Shown one piece after another: positions 49,490 through 57,545 of a stretch of DNA of 64,000 nucleotides. The DNA comes from Desulfobacteraceae bacterium (GTDB taxonomy: Bacteria; Desulfobacterota; Desulfobacteria; Desulfobacterales; Desulfosarcinaceae). Positions within the stretch are counted from its first letter, which is position 1. The number at the start of each line of letters is the position of its first letter. The position numbers and the translations under genes were made by a program. Location: NCBI GenBank assembly GCA_027068085.1, contig JAMOUQ010000030.1:62001-126000 (forward strand). The letters run 5' to 3'. Below the pieces are notes generated by a model that was given only the letters and a program-made list of their open reading frames with translations, had not been told where the DNA came from and searched no databases.

Positions 49490-50788
49490 TCAACCTCCTC
49501 CCGACATGGCTTCAACAACCGCCAGGGCTGCGGCGCGGACCGCCCCTTGAAAGCGATGCTCGACAGCCGCCTTCAACATGGCCGGACTCAACACCAGGTT
49601 ACGGAACGCCAGGGCCGCCAGGGCCGCCAGGGCATGGTCGGCGGCCTTTATGCGGGCCTTCCTGAAATCCACCGCCAGCACTTCGGCCGGCGTGGAAGCG
49701 ATACTCACCTCAGCGTCGCGCAGGACAAGGCAGTCCGGTTTAAGGCGCTGAAACACGGCCTTGCGTCGCGCAACGCCTTCCGGCGCCAGGGCGATGACCA
49801 CATCCGGAACGTCGATCCCGGTATAGTCGACCGGCTCCGGGGAAAGGACCAGCTCACAGACCGAATGGCCCCGCAGGACGGTGATGGGATAATCGTTTTT
49901 CTGGGTTGCATGCATGCCGGCCGTCATGGCCGCCAGGCACAAAAGCTCGCCGGCGGTGACAACCCTCTGGCCGGCCCGGCCCAGTACCAGGACCCGCCAG
50001 GGCCGCTTTTGGGGTGGTTCGAAGACGGCCTTCACCGGCCGGGGAGGGCGGGCCGGCTCCTGACCGGCGGCCAGCCGGCGGTAATGGGCACCGTATTCTT
50101 CGCGTACATTTTCGGCAACCGGCCCGGAGGCCTTTTCCAGCGCTTCGATCCGGGCCTCTAGACTCTTGGGGGTCAATTTGTTGCGCCGGCTGTAGCGGCC
50201 GGGACAGATTCCCCAGATATCGATGACGGAAAAACCTTCGAACTCGATACCTTTTGCAATTTCATCTGCCAGCTCGGGCCGGTGGGCGGCCAGGCGGCTG
50301 ACGAAACCGGCACCGGCGGCCCGGGTCACTTTGACCACGTCCAGCGGTATTTCCAGACGGTTCAGGAAACCGGACCCCACCACGGCATCGGGCGGGGTGG
50401 TGGGCGAGCACTGTCCGCCTGTCATCCCGTAATTGAAATTGTTCAGCACCAGCAGGGTCAGATCCGGATTCCGGCGGCAGGTGCTCAGCAGGTGGGCACC
50501 GCCTATGCCCAGTCCTCCGTCTCCCATGGTTACGATAACCTTCAGCTCCGGCCGGGCCATTTTAATCCCGGTGGCGTAGGTCAGGGCCCTGCCGTGCAGC
50601 CCGTGCAGGGCATGGGTGTTGAAAAACGTGTCGAAAAGCCCGGAACAGCCGATGTCGCTGACGATGACAACCTCTTGGGCGGCCAGACCCAGCTGCTGGA
50701 GGGCCTTGTCCAGGGCTTCGGTGACATTCTTGTGGGTACATCCGGGGCAAAATACCGGAGGACGCTCGGAATTGAGAAAGCTAGCCAT
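49490..50788 (-). CDS. 2-oxoacid:ferredoxin oxidoreductase, fused beta-gamma subunit
   Basis: This 432-residue protein joins two subunits. Residues 1-230 are the TPP-binding beta subunit: CPGCTHK (Cys14, Cys17), IGCSG (about Cys49), GDGGLGIGG and NNFNYGMTGGQ, then WGICPGRYS supplying a fourth Cys for the [4Fe-4S] cluster. Residues 260-430 are the gamma subunit (VLVLGRAGQRVVTAGELL through PEPVDYTG). The enzyme decarboxylates a 2-oxoacid to acyl-CoA while reducing ferredoxin. The start overlaps the end of the alpha gene by 8 bases. No ferredoxin-like delta subunit is adjacent. Confidence 0.88.
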   Translation of the reverse strand: MASFLNSERPPVFCPGCTHKNVTEALDKALQQLGLAAQEVVIVSDIGCSGLFDTFFNTHALHGLHGRALTYATGIKMARPELKVIVTMGDGGLGIGGAHLLSTCRRNPDLTLLVLNNFNYGMTGGQCSPTTPPDAVVGSGFLNRLEIPLDVVKVTRAAGAGFVSRLAAHRPELADEIAKGIEFEGFSVIDIWGICPGRYSRRNKLTPKSLEARIEALEKASGPVAENVREEYGAHYRRLAAGQEPARPPRPVKAVFEPPQKRPWRVLVLGRAGQRVVTAGELLCLAAMTAGMHATQKNDYPITVLRGHSVCELVLSPEPVDYTGIDVPDVVIALAPEGVARRKAVFQRLKPDCLVLRDAEVSIASTPAEVLAVDFRKARIKAADHALAALAALAFRNLVLSPAMLKAAVEHRFQGAVRAAALAVVEAMSGGG

Positions 50789-51902
50789 GGGCGATCACCT
50801 CCATAATTTTCTCAGGGCCAATCAGTTCACCGTTCATCTGCCCGTAAAATCCCACCGGCAGGGGGGCAACCACCCTTTCGATTTCACGCACGTACTGGCC
50901 CATGTTCATCTCCACGACCACCACCCTGCGGCAACCGGCCGCTTTCTCGGCGATCAGGCGGGCCGGCACCGGCCACAGGGTCTTGAGAATCAGCAAAGAA
51001 ACCGCCTGTCCCTTGCGCTGCAGCTGGGCCACCGCCAGGCGGGCGGCCCTGGCCGTTACCCCGTAACAGACAACCAGGGTCCGGGCGTCTTTCACGGCCA
51101 TTTCCTCGTAGAAAGTGAACCGCTCCGCCCGGGACTCGATCTTTTCCAGCAGGCGCTTCTGGTTGGCCCCTATCTGGACCGGATCGGTGGTAATATAGCC
51201 ATCGGGACCGTGGGTGGAGGAAGTCTGACGGACCAGGCGCCGGTTGCCGATGGGCAGAAAATCCGGTACCTGCCGGCCCTTTTCAACCCCGAAGGGAAGA
51301 AAATCCGCTCCTTGTGGGCAAAGCCTGCGGCCTACCGGTTCAGCCCGGCGCAATTTATCCCAATCGACGCTTTCACGGGTCATGGCGATCTCCTTGTTGG
51401 TGGCCACGAACACCGGACAACGATATGTTTCAGCCAGGTTGAAGGCTTCCATGGTCAGGGAAAAACAGTCGCCGACATCGACTGGCGCAAGCACTATCAC
51501 GGGCAGGCCCCCGCTGTTTCCCCAGCGCAGAAACTGCACGTCGCCGTCGGCTCCCCGGGTGGCCGATCCCGTCGACGGCCCCAGGCGCTGAACATCGACA
51601 ATCACCAGGGGAATCTCGCTTCCCACGGCAAAAGATATCTGTTCGCTGTACAGGCTTATGCCGGGCCCCGACGTCGCCGTCAGGACCTTCATCCCGGCCA
51701 TGGAAGCGCCCAGGCAAAATCCGATGGAGGCGATTTCGTCTTCTGCCTGAAGACAGATACCGCCGGCCGGCGGAAGCAGCCTGAGCATGGTGTTGTAGAT
51801 GGTGGTGGCCGGCGTTATGGGATAGCCGGCAAAAAAACGGCAGCCGGCTTCAAAGGCTCCCCAGGCAATGGCCTCGTTGCCTTCCATGAAACATAGTGCC
51901 AT
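50781..51902 (-). CDS. 2-oxoacid:ferredoxin oxidoreductase, alpha subunit
   Basis: The 373-residue alpha subunit has the start MEGNEAIAWGAFEAGCRFFAGYPITPAT typical of KorA/VorA (given here in part: GNEAIAWGAFEAG, GYPITPAT), SGPGISLYSEQIS, and the C-terminal transketolase-like domain (VVCYGVTARAAR, LKTLWPVPARLI). It forms the enzyme with the fused beta-gamma subunit. GGAGGG lies 8 bases before the ATG. Substrate: 2-oxoglutarate-type or branched/aryl 2-oxoacids cannot be separated from sequence. Two tandem palindromic sites overlap its promoter. Confidence 0.9.
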   Translation of the reverse strand: MALCFMEGNEAIAWGAFEAGCRFFAGYPITPATTIYNTMLRLLPPAGGICLQAEDEIASIGFCLGASMAGMKVLTATSGPGISLYSEQISFAVGSEIPLVIVDVQRLGPSTGSATRGADGDVQFLRWGNSGGLPVIVLAPVDVGDCFSLTMEAFNLAETYRCPVFVATNKEIAMTRESVDWDKLRRAEPVGRRLCPQGADFLPFGVEKGRQVPDFLPIGNRRLVRQTSSTHGPDGYITTDPVQIGANQKRLLEKIESRAERFTFYEEMAVKDARTLVVCYGVTARAARLAVAQLQRKGQAVSLLILKTLWPVPARLIAEKAAGCRRVVVVEMNMGQYVREIERVVAPLPVGFYGQMNGELIGPEKIMEVIAHG

Positions 51903-51919
51903 TGGTTTTTCCCTCCATG

Positions 51920-51945
51920 TATTTGATCAAATATGTGATCAAATA
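51920..51945. promoter_or_regulatory. tandem operator upstream of oxidoreductase genes
   Basis: TATTTGATCAAATA (51920-51933) is a perfect 14-bp palindrome. TATGTGATCAAATA (51932-51945), 12 bases on, is the same with one change. They cover the -10 box and start region of the leftward promoter, and the GntR-type regulator gene is immediately upstream. Confidence 0.7.
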
Positions 51946-51968
51946 TATAATTACATATCCCGTGTCAA
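51940..51968 (-). promoter_or_regulatory. promoter of 2-oxoacid oxidoreductase genes
   Basis: Reading leftward, TTGACA (51968-51963) and TATTTG (51945-51940) are 17 bases apart. The -10 box lies inside the tandem operator. Confidence 0.55.
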
Positions 51969-52013
51969 TCCCGTATCCCCCGGGAACAATATTTTCCGGG
52001 CGGGCCGGCGTTA

Positions 52014-52712
52014 TTATACCACGCTCCCTTTCTTTTCGGCTTTTATCAGCTGCAGTCCCTCGACCACGTGGTTGCAAACCCTGCGGATATGGTCGCAAAG
52101 CACCTTGCGGGCGCCGGAGGCATCCCCGGCCTCGATCCGGTCGAAAAGCGCCTTGTGATCGGTAGCGGCCTGTTCCATGGAAGTCGAAAAAAGGATACTG
52201 CCACCGTACTTGAGGTAGAGGCGGTCGAAGAGGTTGCGCAGGGTTTCCACGGCAATCGGCCGGCCGGCCAGTTCGGCCAGGGTAAGATGGAAGGTCATGT
52301 CCCGGGCGAGGCGCTCGAACAGGTAAACCTGCCGGGCCGCCCTGGCATGGGCCTCCATGGTTTCCCTGAGCAGCTCGAGGCCGGCCCGGTCGAGCAGGTT
52401 CATCGTACGGCCCAGCAGATCCAGTTCTATGAGCTCCCGCAGGCTGTAGATCTCCTCCACTTCGCGGATACTGACCGGTTCGGTATAGTAGCCGCGGTTG
52501 GGTTCATGCCGGACTATTTTCTGAAACTCCAGCCACTTGAGGGCCTGGATGACCGGAGTCTGGCTCATTCCCAGGCGCTCGGCCAGATCACGATAGCCGA
52601 TCTTCTGGCCGGGCACGATTTCGCCATGGAAAAGCATACGCCGGATACCCTGGTACGCCTTGCGGGTATGGCTCACAGAGCGACGGCCCGTTTTTTTGGC
52701 ACCGCCTTTCAT
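52014..52712 (-). CDS. GntR-family regulator with FCD domain
   Basis: This 232-residue regulator has a winged helix (FHGEIVPGQKIGYRDLAERL then SQTPVIQALKWLEFQKIV) and a helical FCD ligand domain with metal-site residues in ARDMTFH, DHKALF and LCDHIRRVCNH. It lies just upstream of the oxidoreductase genes, on the same strand, and is the best candidate to bind the tandem palindrome 100 bases beyond its stop. AGAGGA precedes the ATG by about 6 bases. The ligand may be the 2-oxoacid or its CoA/carboxylate product. Confidence 0.9.
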   Translation of the reverse strand: MKGGAKKTGRRSVSHTRKAYQGIRRMLFHGEIVPGQKIGYRDLAERLGMSQTPVIQALKWLEFQKIVRHEPNRGYYTEPVSIREVEEIYSLRELIELDLLGRTMNLLDRAGLELLRETMEAHARAARQVYLFERLARDMTFHLTLAELAGRPIAVETLRNLFDRLYLKYGGSILFSTSMEQAATDHKALFDRIEAGDASGARKVLCDHIRRVCNHVVEGLQLIKAEKKGSVV

Positions 52713-52746
52713 CGGGATCCTCTTCTTTCTCGGGCCATTCGCGAAC

Positions 52747-53493
52747 TCACTTGGCCAGCCTGAAACGCCAGGCGCAATACCAGCTGTCCGGATGGTCGTC
52801 CGGAGGGCAGCCGATACACTCGGTCACGATTCTGTCATCGATGGCGCGGGCAAAATAAGTATATTCCACCAGGCCGGCGGACTTGCAAGGATAATCCGGC
52901 AGTCCCTTTTTCTTGCGCGCCGCCTGCACCCGGCACTGGTTCATCTCGAAGACCAGTGTTTGAGAATCTTCCTCGATGATGGTCTGGACATTGAGCCGGG
53001 CATAGAGCCGGTATCCCAGGGCTGCCTTCAGTCCTTCGAGTCCGGGGCGCTCTGACAATCCCAGAAACTTCTTGATGAACCTGGCCTCCAGGGGTGAAAA
53101 ATGGGCCCAGCAGGTATCGTTGCAACGCTTGGCGTCGTTCATTCCGTTTTCGAACTCCACCGCCTGGAACCAGACTCCGTCATTGGCCAGCCAGTTGGCG
53201 GCCACCGCTTCCAGAAGGGCCAGCTGGCGTCCGCGGTCCATCTCCACCAGGGGCTTGGGCAGCCCATCTTCCACTTCGAACCCCAGCACCTTGCCCAGAC
53301 GGCGGATCTGAATCGCAAGGCTCCTTGTACCGGCGGTCTCCAGGGCCTCCATGGCCCGGGCAGATCCCATCTGGTGCCTGACTTCGTTGAACCAGAAACC
53401 GTGGTGCAGAATCAGGCGGTGGATCATGTCGATTATCAGCCTGGCCAGATCTTTCGAGTCCAGCTTTTCGATGGTGCTGAAGTTTTCGGTCAT
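52747..53493 (-). CDS. DUF6125-like cytosolic protein
   Basis: This 248-residue protein begins at ATG 53493 with GGGGAGGAAG upstream. Features are NEVRHQMGSARAMEALE in the N-terminal half, CNDTCWAHFSPLEA in the middle, and the C-terminal cysteine pairs MNQCRVQ and CIGCPPDDHP with SWYCAWRF. This resembles a family common in Desulfobacterota (DUF6125) that looks related to L-2-amino-thiazoline-4-carboxylate hydrolase-like proteins. Function unknown. It is followed 34 bases later by the GntR regulator and may be part of the oxidoreductase unit. Confidence 0.65.
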   Translation of the reverse strand: MTENFSTIEKLDSKDLARLIIDMIHRLILHHGFWFNEVRHQMGSARAMEALETAGTRSLAIQIRRLGKVLGFEVEDGLPKPLVEMDRGRQLALLEAVAANWLANDGVWFQAVEFENGMNDAKRCNDTCWAHFSPLEARFIKKFLGLSERPGLEGLKAALGYRLYARLNVQTIIEEDSQTLVFEMNQCRVQAARKKKGLPDYPCKSAGLVEYTYFARAIDDRIVTECIGCPPDDHPDSWYCAWRFRLAK

Positions 53494-53663
53494 CGCTTCC
53501 TCCCCGGTGGTGGTGAATGTCCAAAGCCGCTTTCCCCGGCCTGTCTCATACGGCTCCGGAAAGGGCAAAACTCCTTTATGGGACGAAAATCATTCCCTGT
53601 CAACCTGGTGTTTGCATCCGGTTTGCACCCGGCTCCGGGCGCCGGTCCGGATGCCCCCTTTGC

Positions 53664-53692
53664 TTGACACCACCTGTGGCAACCAGTATAAC
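53664..53692 (+). promoter_or_regulatory. strong sigma70 promoter for the mla operon
   Basis: TTGACA (53664-53669) and TATAAC (53687-53692) are exactly 17 bases apart. The leader to mlaE is about 230 bases; I see no known riboswitch in it. This and the operon's leader fill the 53494-53929 spacer. Confidence 0.65.
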
Positions 53693-53929
53693 ACTTATCA
53701 TGTTATGCTGGCTGTTTGCCGTAACTGCCAATTTTCAGCCACCGTTGCCGGCGGCGGCTTTTCGGTGTCACGCCAAAGAGGGAGCTGAAACAGACTGCAG
53801 ATCGTCCAATGGTTACGTTCACCGCATACACAGGGGTGCCATCCCGGCCTTTTATGCTTAGCCGCTGAAAAAGCCCAACAAATTCCAAGACCCGGAGATC
53901 ACTGCAACCGTAAACAGGTGTAACCGCGC

Positions 53930-54733
53930 ATGCTTTCTGCCGAAAAAAATCCGAATCTGCTGGCTGCCATCGGCCGCCGCACCCTGGAACCGGTGGAACA
54001 GATGGGGAAAATGGCCATCTTCCTGTTCTGGGGAACGGTCCACATGTTCACCCTGCCCTTGCAGTGGCGTAAAATAATACAGCAGGTCTACTTCATCGGA
54101 GCAAAGTCCGTTTTCATCATCTGCCTTACCAGCGCCTTTACCGGCATGGTCCTGGGTCTGCAGGGATACTACACCCTGGTCAAGTTCGGTTCCGAAGGAA
54201 TGCTGGGGGCAGCCGTGGCCCTGTCCCTGGTGCGGGAGATGGGGCCGGTGCTTACCGGAATCATGGTGGTGGCCAGGGCCGGATCGGCCATGGCGGCCGA
54301 AATCGGCATCATGCGCATCTCCGAACAGATCGACGCCCTGGAAACCATGGATATCGATCCGGTCCGTTTCCTGTTCAGCCCGCGGCTGGCCGCCGCCCTG
54401 ATCAGCTTCCCGCTGCTGACGGCCCTTTTCGACGTGGTGGGCATCCTGGGCGGCTACCTCACCGGATCGGTCCTGCTGGGAATAAACCCCGGAATCTACT
54501 TCGGCCGGGTCGAATCCAGCGTGGTGATGAACGATGTCGCCGGCGGATTCTACAAGGCGGTCTGTTTCGCAGTTCTGGTGGCCATGGTCTGCTGTTTCAT
54601 GGGTTTTTACACCCACCTGCGGCGTGAGGGCTTCGGCGCCAAGGGCGTCAGCCTCTCCACCACCTCGGCGGTAGTCACTTCCTGCGTGCTCATTCTGATC
54701 GCCGATTACGTTCTTACTTCGTTCTTCCTCTAG
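53930..54733 (+). CDS. mlaE: MlaE, phospholipid transport permease
   Basis: MlaE is the inner-membrane permease of the Mla system that moves phospholipids between the outer and inner membranes. The 267-residue protein has the hallmark central helices: [20 protein letters not shown], then [21 protein letters not shown] with the MAAEIGIM motif, and later hydrophobic helices. It is the first gene of mlaE-F-D-C-A. The ribosome site is weak. Confidence 0.93.
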   Translation: MLSAEKNPNLLAAIGRRTLEPVEQMGKMAIFLFWGTVHMFTLPLQWRKIIQQVYFIGAKSVFIICLTSAFTGMVLGLQGYYTLVKFGSEGMLGAAVALSLVREMGPVLTGIMVVARAGSAMAAEIGIMRISEQIDALETMDIDPVRFLFSPRLAAALISFPLLTALFDVVGILGGYLTGSVLLGINPGIYFGRVESSVVMNDVAGGFYKAVCFAVLVAMVCCFMGFYTHLRREGFGAKGVSLSTTSAVVTSCVLILIADYVLTSFFL

Positions 54734-54738
54734 GACCG

Positions 54739-55497
54739 ATGACCATGACCGAACCGCTGATCGAATTCAGGCAAGTCTTCAAATCCTTCGGCTCCAACGC
54801 CGTGCTGAAGGGGGTGGACCTGAAAATCTTCAAAGGCCAGGTAACCACCATAATCGGAAAGAGCGGCATCGGCAAAAGCGTGCTTCTCAAGCACATCATC
54901 GGCCTGCTGGAACCCGATGCCGGCACCATCTTTTTCTACGGCCGGCCCCTGGAAGCCATGTCCGCTTCCGAGCGCCGGGAACTCAAGGGCAAGCTCAGCT
55001 ACATGTTCCAGGGCACGGCCCTTTTCGATTCCATGACGGTTTACGAAAACATCGCCCTTCCGCTGGCGGAAAAACGGCGTTATCCCAAGGCCGAGATTCG
55101 GAAGCGGGTCAGGGAAAAGCTCGAGCAGCTAGACCTGGTGGGGCTGGAAAACAAATACCCTTCCCAGCTTTCCGGAGGAATGAAAAAAAGGGTCGCCATG
55201 GCAAGGGCCCTGATCACAGAGCCTGAAATCGTGCTCTTCGACGAACCGACCACCGGCCTGGACCCCATCCGCAAGAACGCGGCCCACAACATGATCGCCG
55301 ACTACCAGCGGCGCTTCGGGTTCACCGGCGTGCTGGTCAGTCATGACATACCGGACGTGTTCAGGATATCCCAGCGGGTGGCCATGCTGGACGACGGCAA
55401 GATAATCTTCGAAGGCAGCCCGGAACAGCTGCGGGAAAGCGACAATCCGGTCATCCGGGCCTTCATCCACGGGCATGACCTGATCGACATGGAGTAA
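54739..55497 (+). CDS. mlaF: MlaF, ABC ATPase of phospholipid transport
   Basis: The 252-residue ATPase has Walker [10 protein letters not shown] (about residue 41), signature [15 protein letters not shown], Walker [14 protein letters not shown] and the switch VSHDI. The KKR after the signature is typical of MlaF/Ttg2A. It begins 5 bases after mlaE. Confidence 0.93.
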   Translation: MTMTEPLIEFRQVFKSFGSNAVLKGVDLKIFKGQVTTIIGKSGIGKSVLLKHIIGLLEPDAGTIFFYGRPLEAMSASERRELKGKLSYMFQGTALFDSMTVYENIALPLAEKRRYPKAEIRKRVREKLEQLDLVGLENKYPSQLSGGMKKRVAMARALITEPEIVLFDEPTTGLDPIRKNAAHNMIADYQRRFGFTGVLVSHDIPDVFRISQRVAMLDDGKIIFEGSPEQLRESDNPVIRAFIHGHDLIDME

Positions 55498-55557
55498 ACA
55501 AGATGGGTGGGTTTCATTGGCATTTTTTACAGGAGGCGGAATGTTTCCGGAGGAATC

Positions 55558-56004
55558 ATGAAACGAACCAGCGTTGAAACCGCCGTCGGGGTATTCGTCC
55601 TGATCGGCATCCTTTGCATCGGCTATCTGACCATCAAGCTGGGCAAGATGGAATTGTTCGGCGGCGATTATTACCAACTTACAGCCAGATTCGATTCTGT
55701 CTCGGGCCTGAAGGCCGGGGCCGATGTTGAAGTGGCCGGAGTCCAGGTCGGCAAGGTCGGCTCCATCGCGCTCGACCAGGAAGAGTACGTGGCCGTGGTA
55801 ACGCTGAAGATCCGCAAGGGGGTCAGGATCAGCGACGACGCCATCGCTTCCATCAAGACAGCCGGCCTGATCGGAGACAAATTCGTCAAAATAACACCGG
55901 GCGGATCTGAAGATTATCTCGGGCCGGGCGATACTATTACTGACACCGAATCGGCCCTGGACATCGAGGAGCTGATCAGCAAATATGTCTTTGGAAAGGT
56001 TTGA
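55558..56004 (+). CDS. mlaD: MlaD, MCE-domain lipid-binding protein
   Basis: This 148-residue protein has one N-terminal membrane helix (VGVFVLIGILCIGYLTIKLG) and one periplasmic MCE domain (FDSVSGLKAGADVEVAGVQVG, in parts, through GLIGDKFVKITPG). MlaD hexamers form the lipid channel above MlaE. GGAGG lies 5 bases before the ATG. A 60-base gap after mlaF is short enough for one operon. Confidence 0.92.
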   Translation: MKRTSVETAVGVFVLIGILCIGYLTIKLGKMELFGGDYYQLTARFDSVSGLKAGADVEVAGVQVGKVGSIALDQEEYVAVVTLKIRKGVRISDDAIASIKTAGLIGDKFVKITPGGSEDYLGPGDTITDTESALDIEELISKYVFGKV

Positions 56005-56008
56005 CGGC

Positions 56009-56668
56009 ATGCGAAACAATCCGGTATCGAAGTGGATCAAACTGATTGTCCTGGGGGCGGTCATTTTCTGGTGGACGGCTGCCGGCCTGCTGGCGGTCGA
56101 GACTGAAGCCGATCCCATGGCGACCATCAAAAAGCCCATCGACAAGGTCATCGAAATTCTCAACGACCCCCGCTACAAGGACCCTGACAAGAGGGAAATA
56201 CAGCGGGAACGGCTCTGGGAGACCGTCCGGGGCCTGTTCGATTTCAACGAGATAAGCCGGAGAGCGGTTGCCAGGCACTGGAAAAAATTCTCGCCCGAAG
56301 AAAAGAAGCGCTTTGCCGACGTATTCGCCGACTTTCTGGGCAACACTTACATCGACAAGATACAGAGCGAGTACAACAACGAACAGATCGTCTACGTCAG
56401 CCAGATAGCCAGGGGCAACAAGGCCCTGGTCAAGACCAAGCTCCTGCGGGGCGAGTCCCTGGAGATTCCCATTGCCTACAGGATGAAAAAAATTGACGGT
56501 AAGTGGAAAATTTACGACATCCTGGTCGAAAACGGCGTCAGCCTGGTCAAGAACTACCGTATCCAGTTTTCCGAAATCCTGAAGAAACATCCTCCGCAAT
56601 ACCTGATAAAACGCTTGGAGACCAAACTTGCCGAGCAAAAAAAGAAACGCGCCGAAAAAAACAAATAG
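56009..56668 (+). CDS. mlaC: MlaC, periplasmic phospholipid carrier
   Basis: This 219-residue MlaC/Ttg2D protein has a signal peptide, then the typical helical body: PIDKVIEILNDPRY, FDFNEISRRAVARHWKKFS, FADVFADFLGNTYIDKI and the sheet part (MKKIDGKWKIYDILVENGVSLV, in parts). It shuttles lipids between MlaA and MlaD. I chose ATG 56009 (GGAAAGG about 9 bases upstream); an ATG at 55985 inside mlaD is an alternative. Confidence 0.9.
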   Translation: MRNNPVSKWIKLIVLGAVIFWWTAAGLLAVETEADPMATIKKPIDKVIEILNDPRYKDPDKREIQRERLWETVRGLFDFNEISRRAVARHWKKFSPEEKKRFADVFADFLGNTYIDKIQSEYNNEQIVYVSQIARGNKALVKTKLLRGESLEIPIAYRMKKIDGKWKIYDILVENGVSLVKNYRIQFSEILKKHPPQYLIKRLETKLAEQKKKRAEKNK

Positions 56669-57545
56669 GCTCACCATCGCAGCCCTGCTGGCCGTCATGG
56701 TCCTGGCGGGCGCCGGCGGCTGTTCTTCGGTACCGGCAACCGCAAAAGCGGATCCGCACTCGCCCCCTGATTTGAGCTGGCTCGAGACAGGCGAAATCTA
56801 CCCCGGATACGAGGACGACCGGCGCTATATCAGGCGTGCCTCCGAAACAGAGGCCACCCGGGACGAGCTGGAGGACGAGCTGGAGGACGAACTGGAAGAC
56901 GAGCTGGAGGACGAGCTGGAGGACGAGATGGCCGGAGAAACCACCATCGCAGATCCCCTGGAAGGTTTCAACCGGGTAATGTTCCAGATCAACGACAAGC
57001 TCTACACCTGGATCATGCGCCCCCTGGCCAAGGGCTACCGGGCGGTCCTGCCGGAGATGGTCAGGAGGGGAGTCAAAAATTTCTTCGTCAACCTGACTAC
57101 CCCCATCAGGCTGGTCAACTGCCTGCTGCAGGGCAAGGCAGGGGCCGCCGAGGCCGAATTTGCCCGTTTCCTAACCAATACCACCATCGGCGTGCTCGGT
57201 TTCGGCAACCCCGCCAAAGACTATCCGGAGCTGAACCCTCCCGTCGAGGACACCGGCCAGACCTTAGGCCGCTGGGGAATCGGGGAAGGTTTCTACCTGG
57301 TGCTGCCGGTGCTGGGGCCTTCCACCCTGCGCGATACCGTCGGCCTGCTGGGAGACTACTGCCTGAACCCCCTTTCCTACGTCACACCATCCCGGGACGA
57401 ATTGGCCCTCAAAGGCTGCCGCAGCCTCAACCGCCTTTCCTTTCACATCGGCGACTACGAGGCCCTCAAGGAGGCTTCCCTCGATCCTTACCTGTCCATG
57501 CGCAACGGCTATATCCAGCTGCGCCGGTCACGTATCAAGAAGTGA
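56628..57545 (+). CDS. mlaA: MlaA/VacJ outer-membrane lipoprotein with acidic repeat
   Basis: This 305-residue lipoprotein has a basic N-region, hydrophobic core and lipobox (AGAGGC, Cys about residue 32). Residues 79-98 are five DELE repeats. The VacJ domain follows: DPLEGFNRVMFQINDKLY, RGVKNFFVNLTTPIRLVN and LGRWGIGEGFYLVLPVLGPS. MlaA removes phospholipid from the outer leaflet. It begins at TTG 56628, overlapping the end of mlaC by 41 bases, with GGAG about 7-10 bases upstream; a later ATG would lose the signal peptide. mlaB is not in the cluster. Confidence 0.92.
   Translation: MPSKKRNAPKKTNRLTIAALLAVMVLAGAGGCSSVPATAKADPHSPPDLSWLETGEIYPGYEDDRRYIRRASETEATRDELEDELEDELEDELEDELEDEMAGETTIADPLEGFNRVMFQINDKLYTWIMRPLAKGYRAVLPEMVRRGVKNFFVNLTTPIRLVNCLLQGKAGAAEAEFARFLTNTTIGVLGFGNPAKDYPELNPPVEDTGQTLGRWGIGEGFYLVLPVLGPSTLRDTVGLLGDYCLNPLSYVTPSRDELALKGCRSLNRLSFHIGDYEALKEASLDPYLSMRNGYIQLRRSRIKK
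56862..56921 (+). repeat. five 12-base tandem repeats (DELE) in mlaA
   Basis: The unit GACGAGCTGGAG is repeated five times with three silent changes in the third and fourth copies, encoding DELE each time. It lies between the lipobox and the VacJ domain. Confidence 0.85.
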
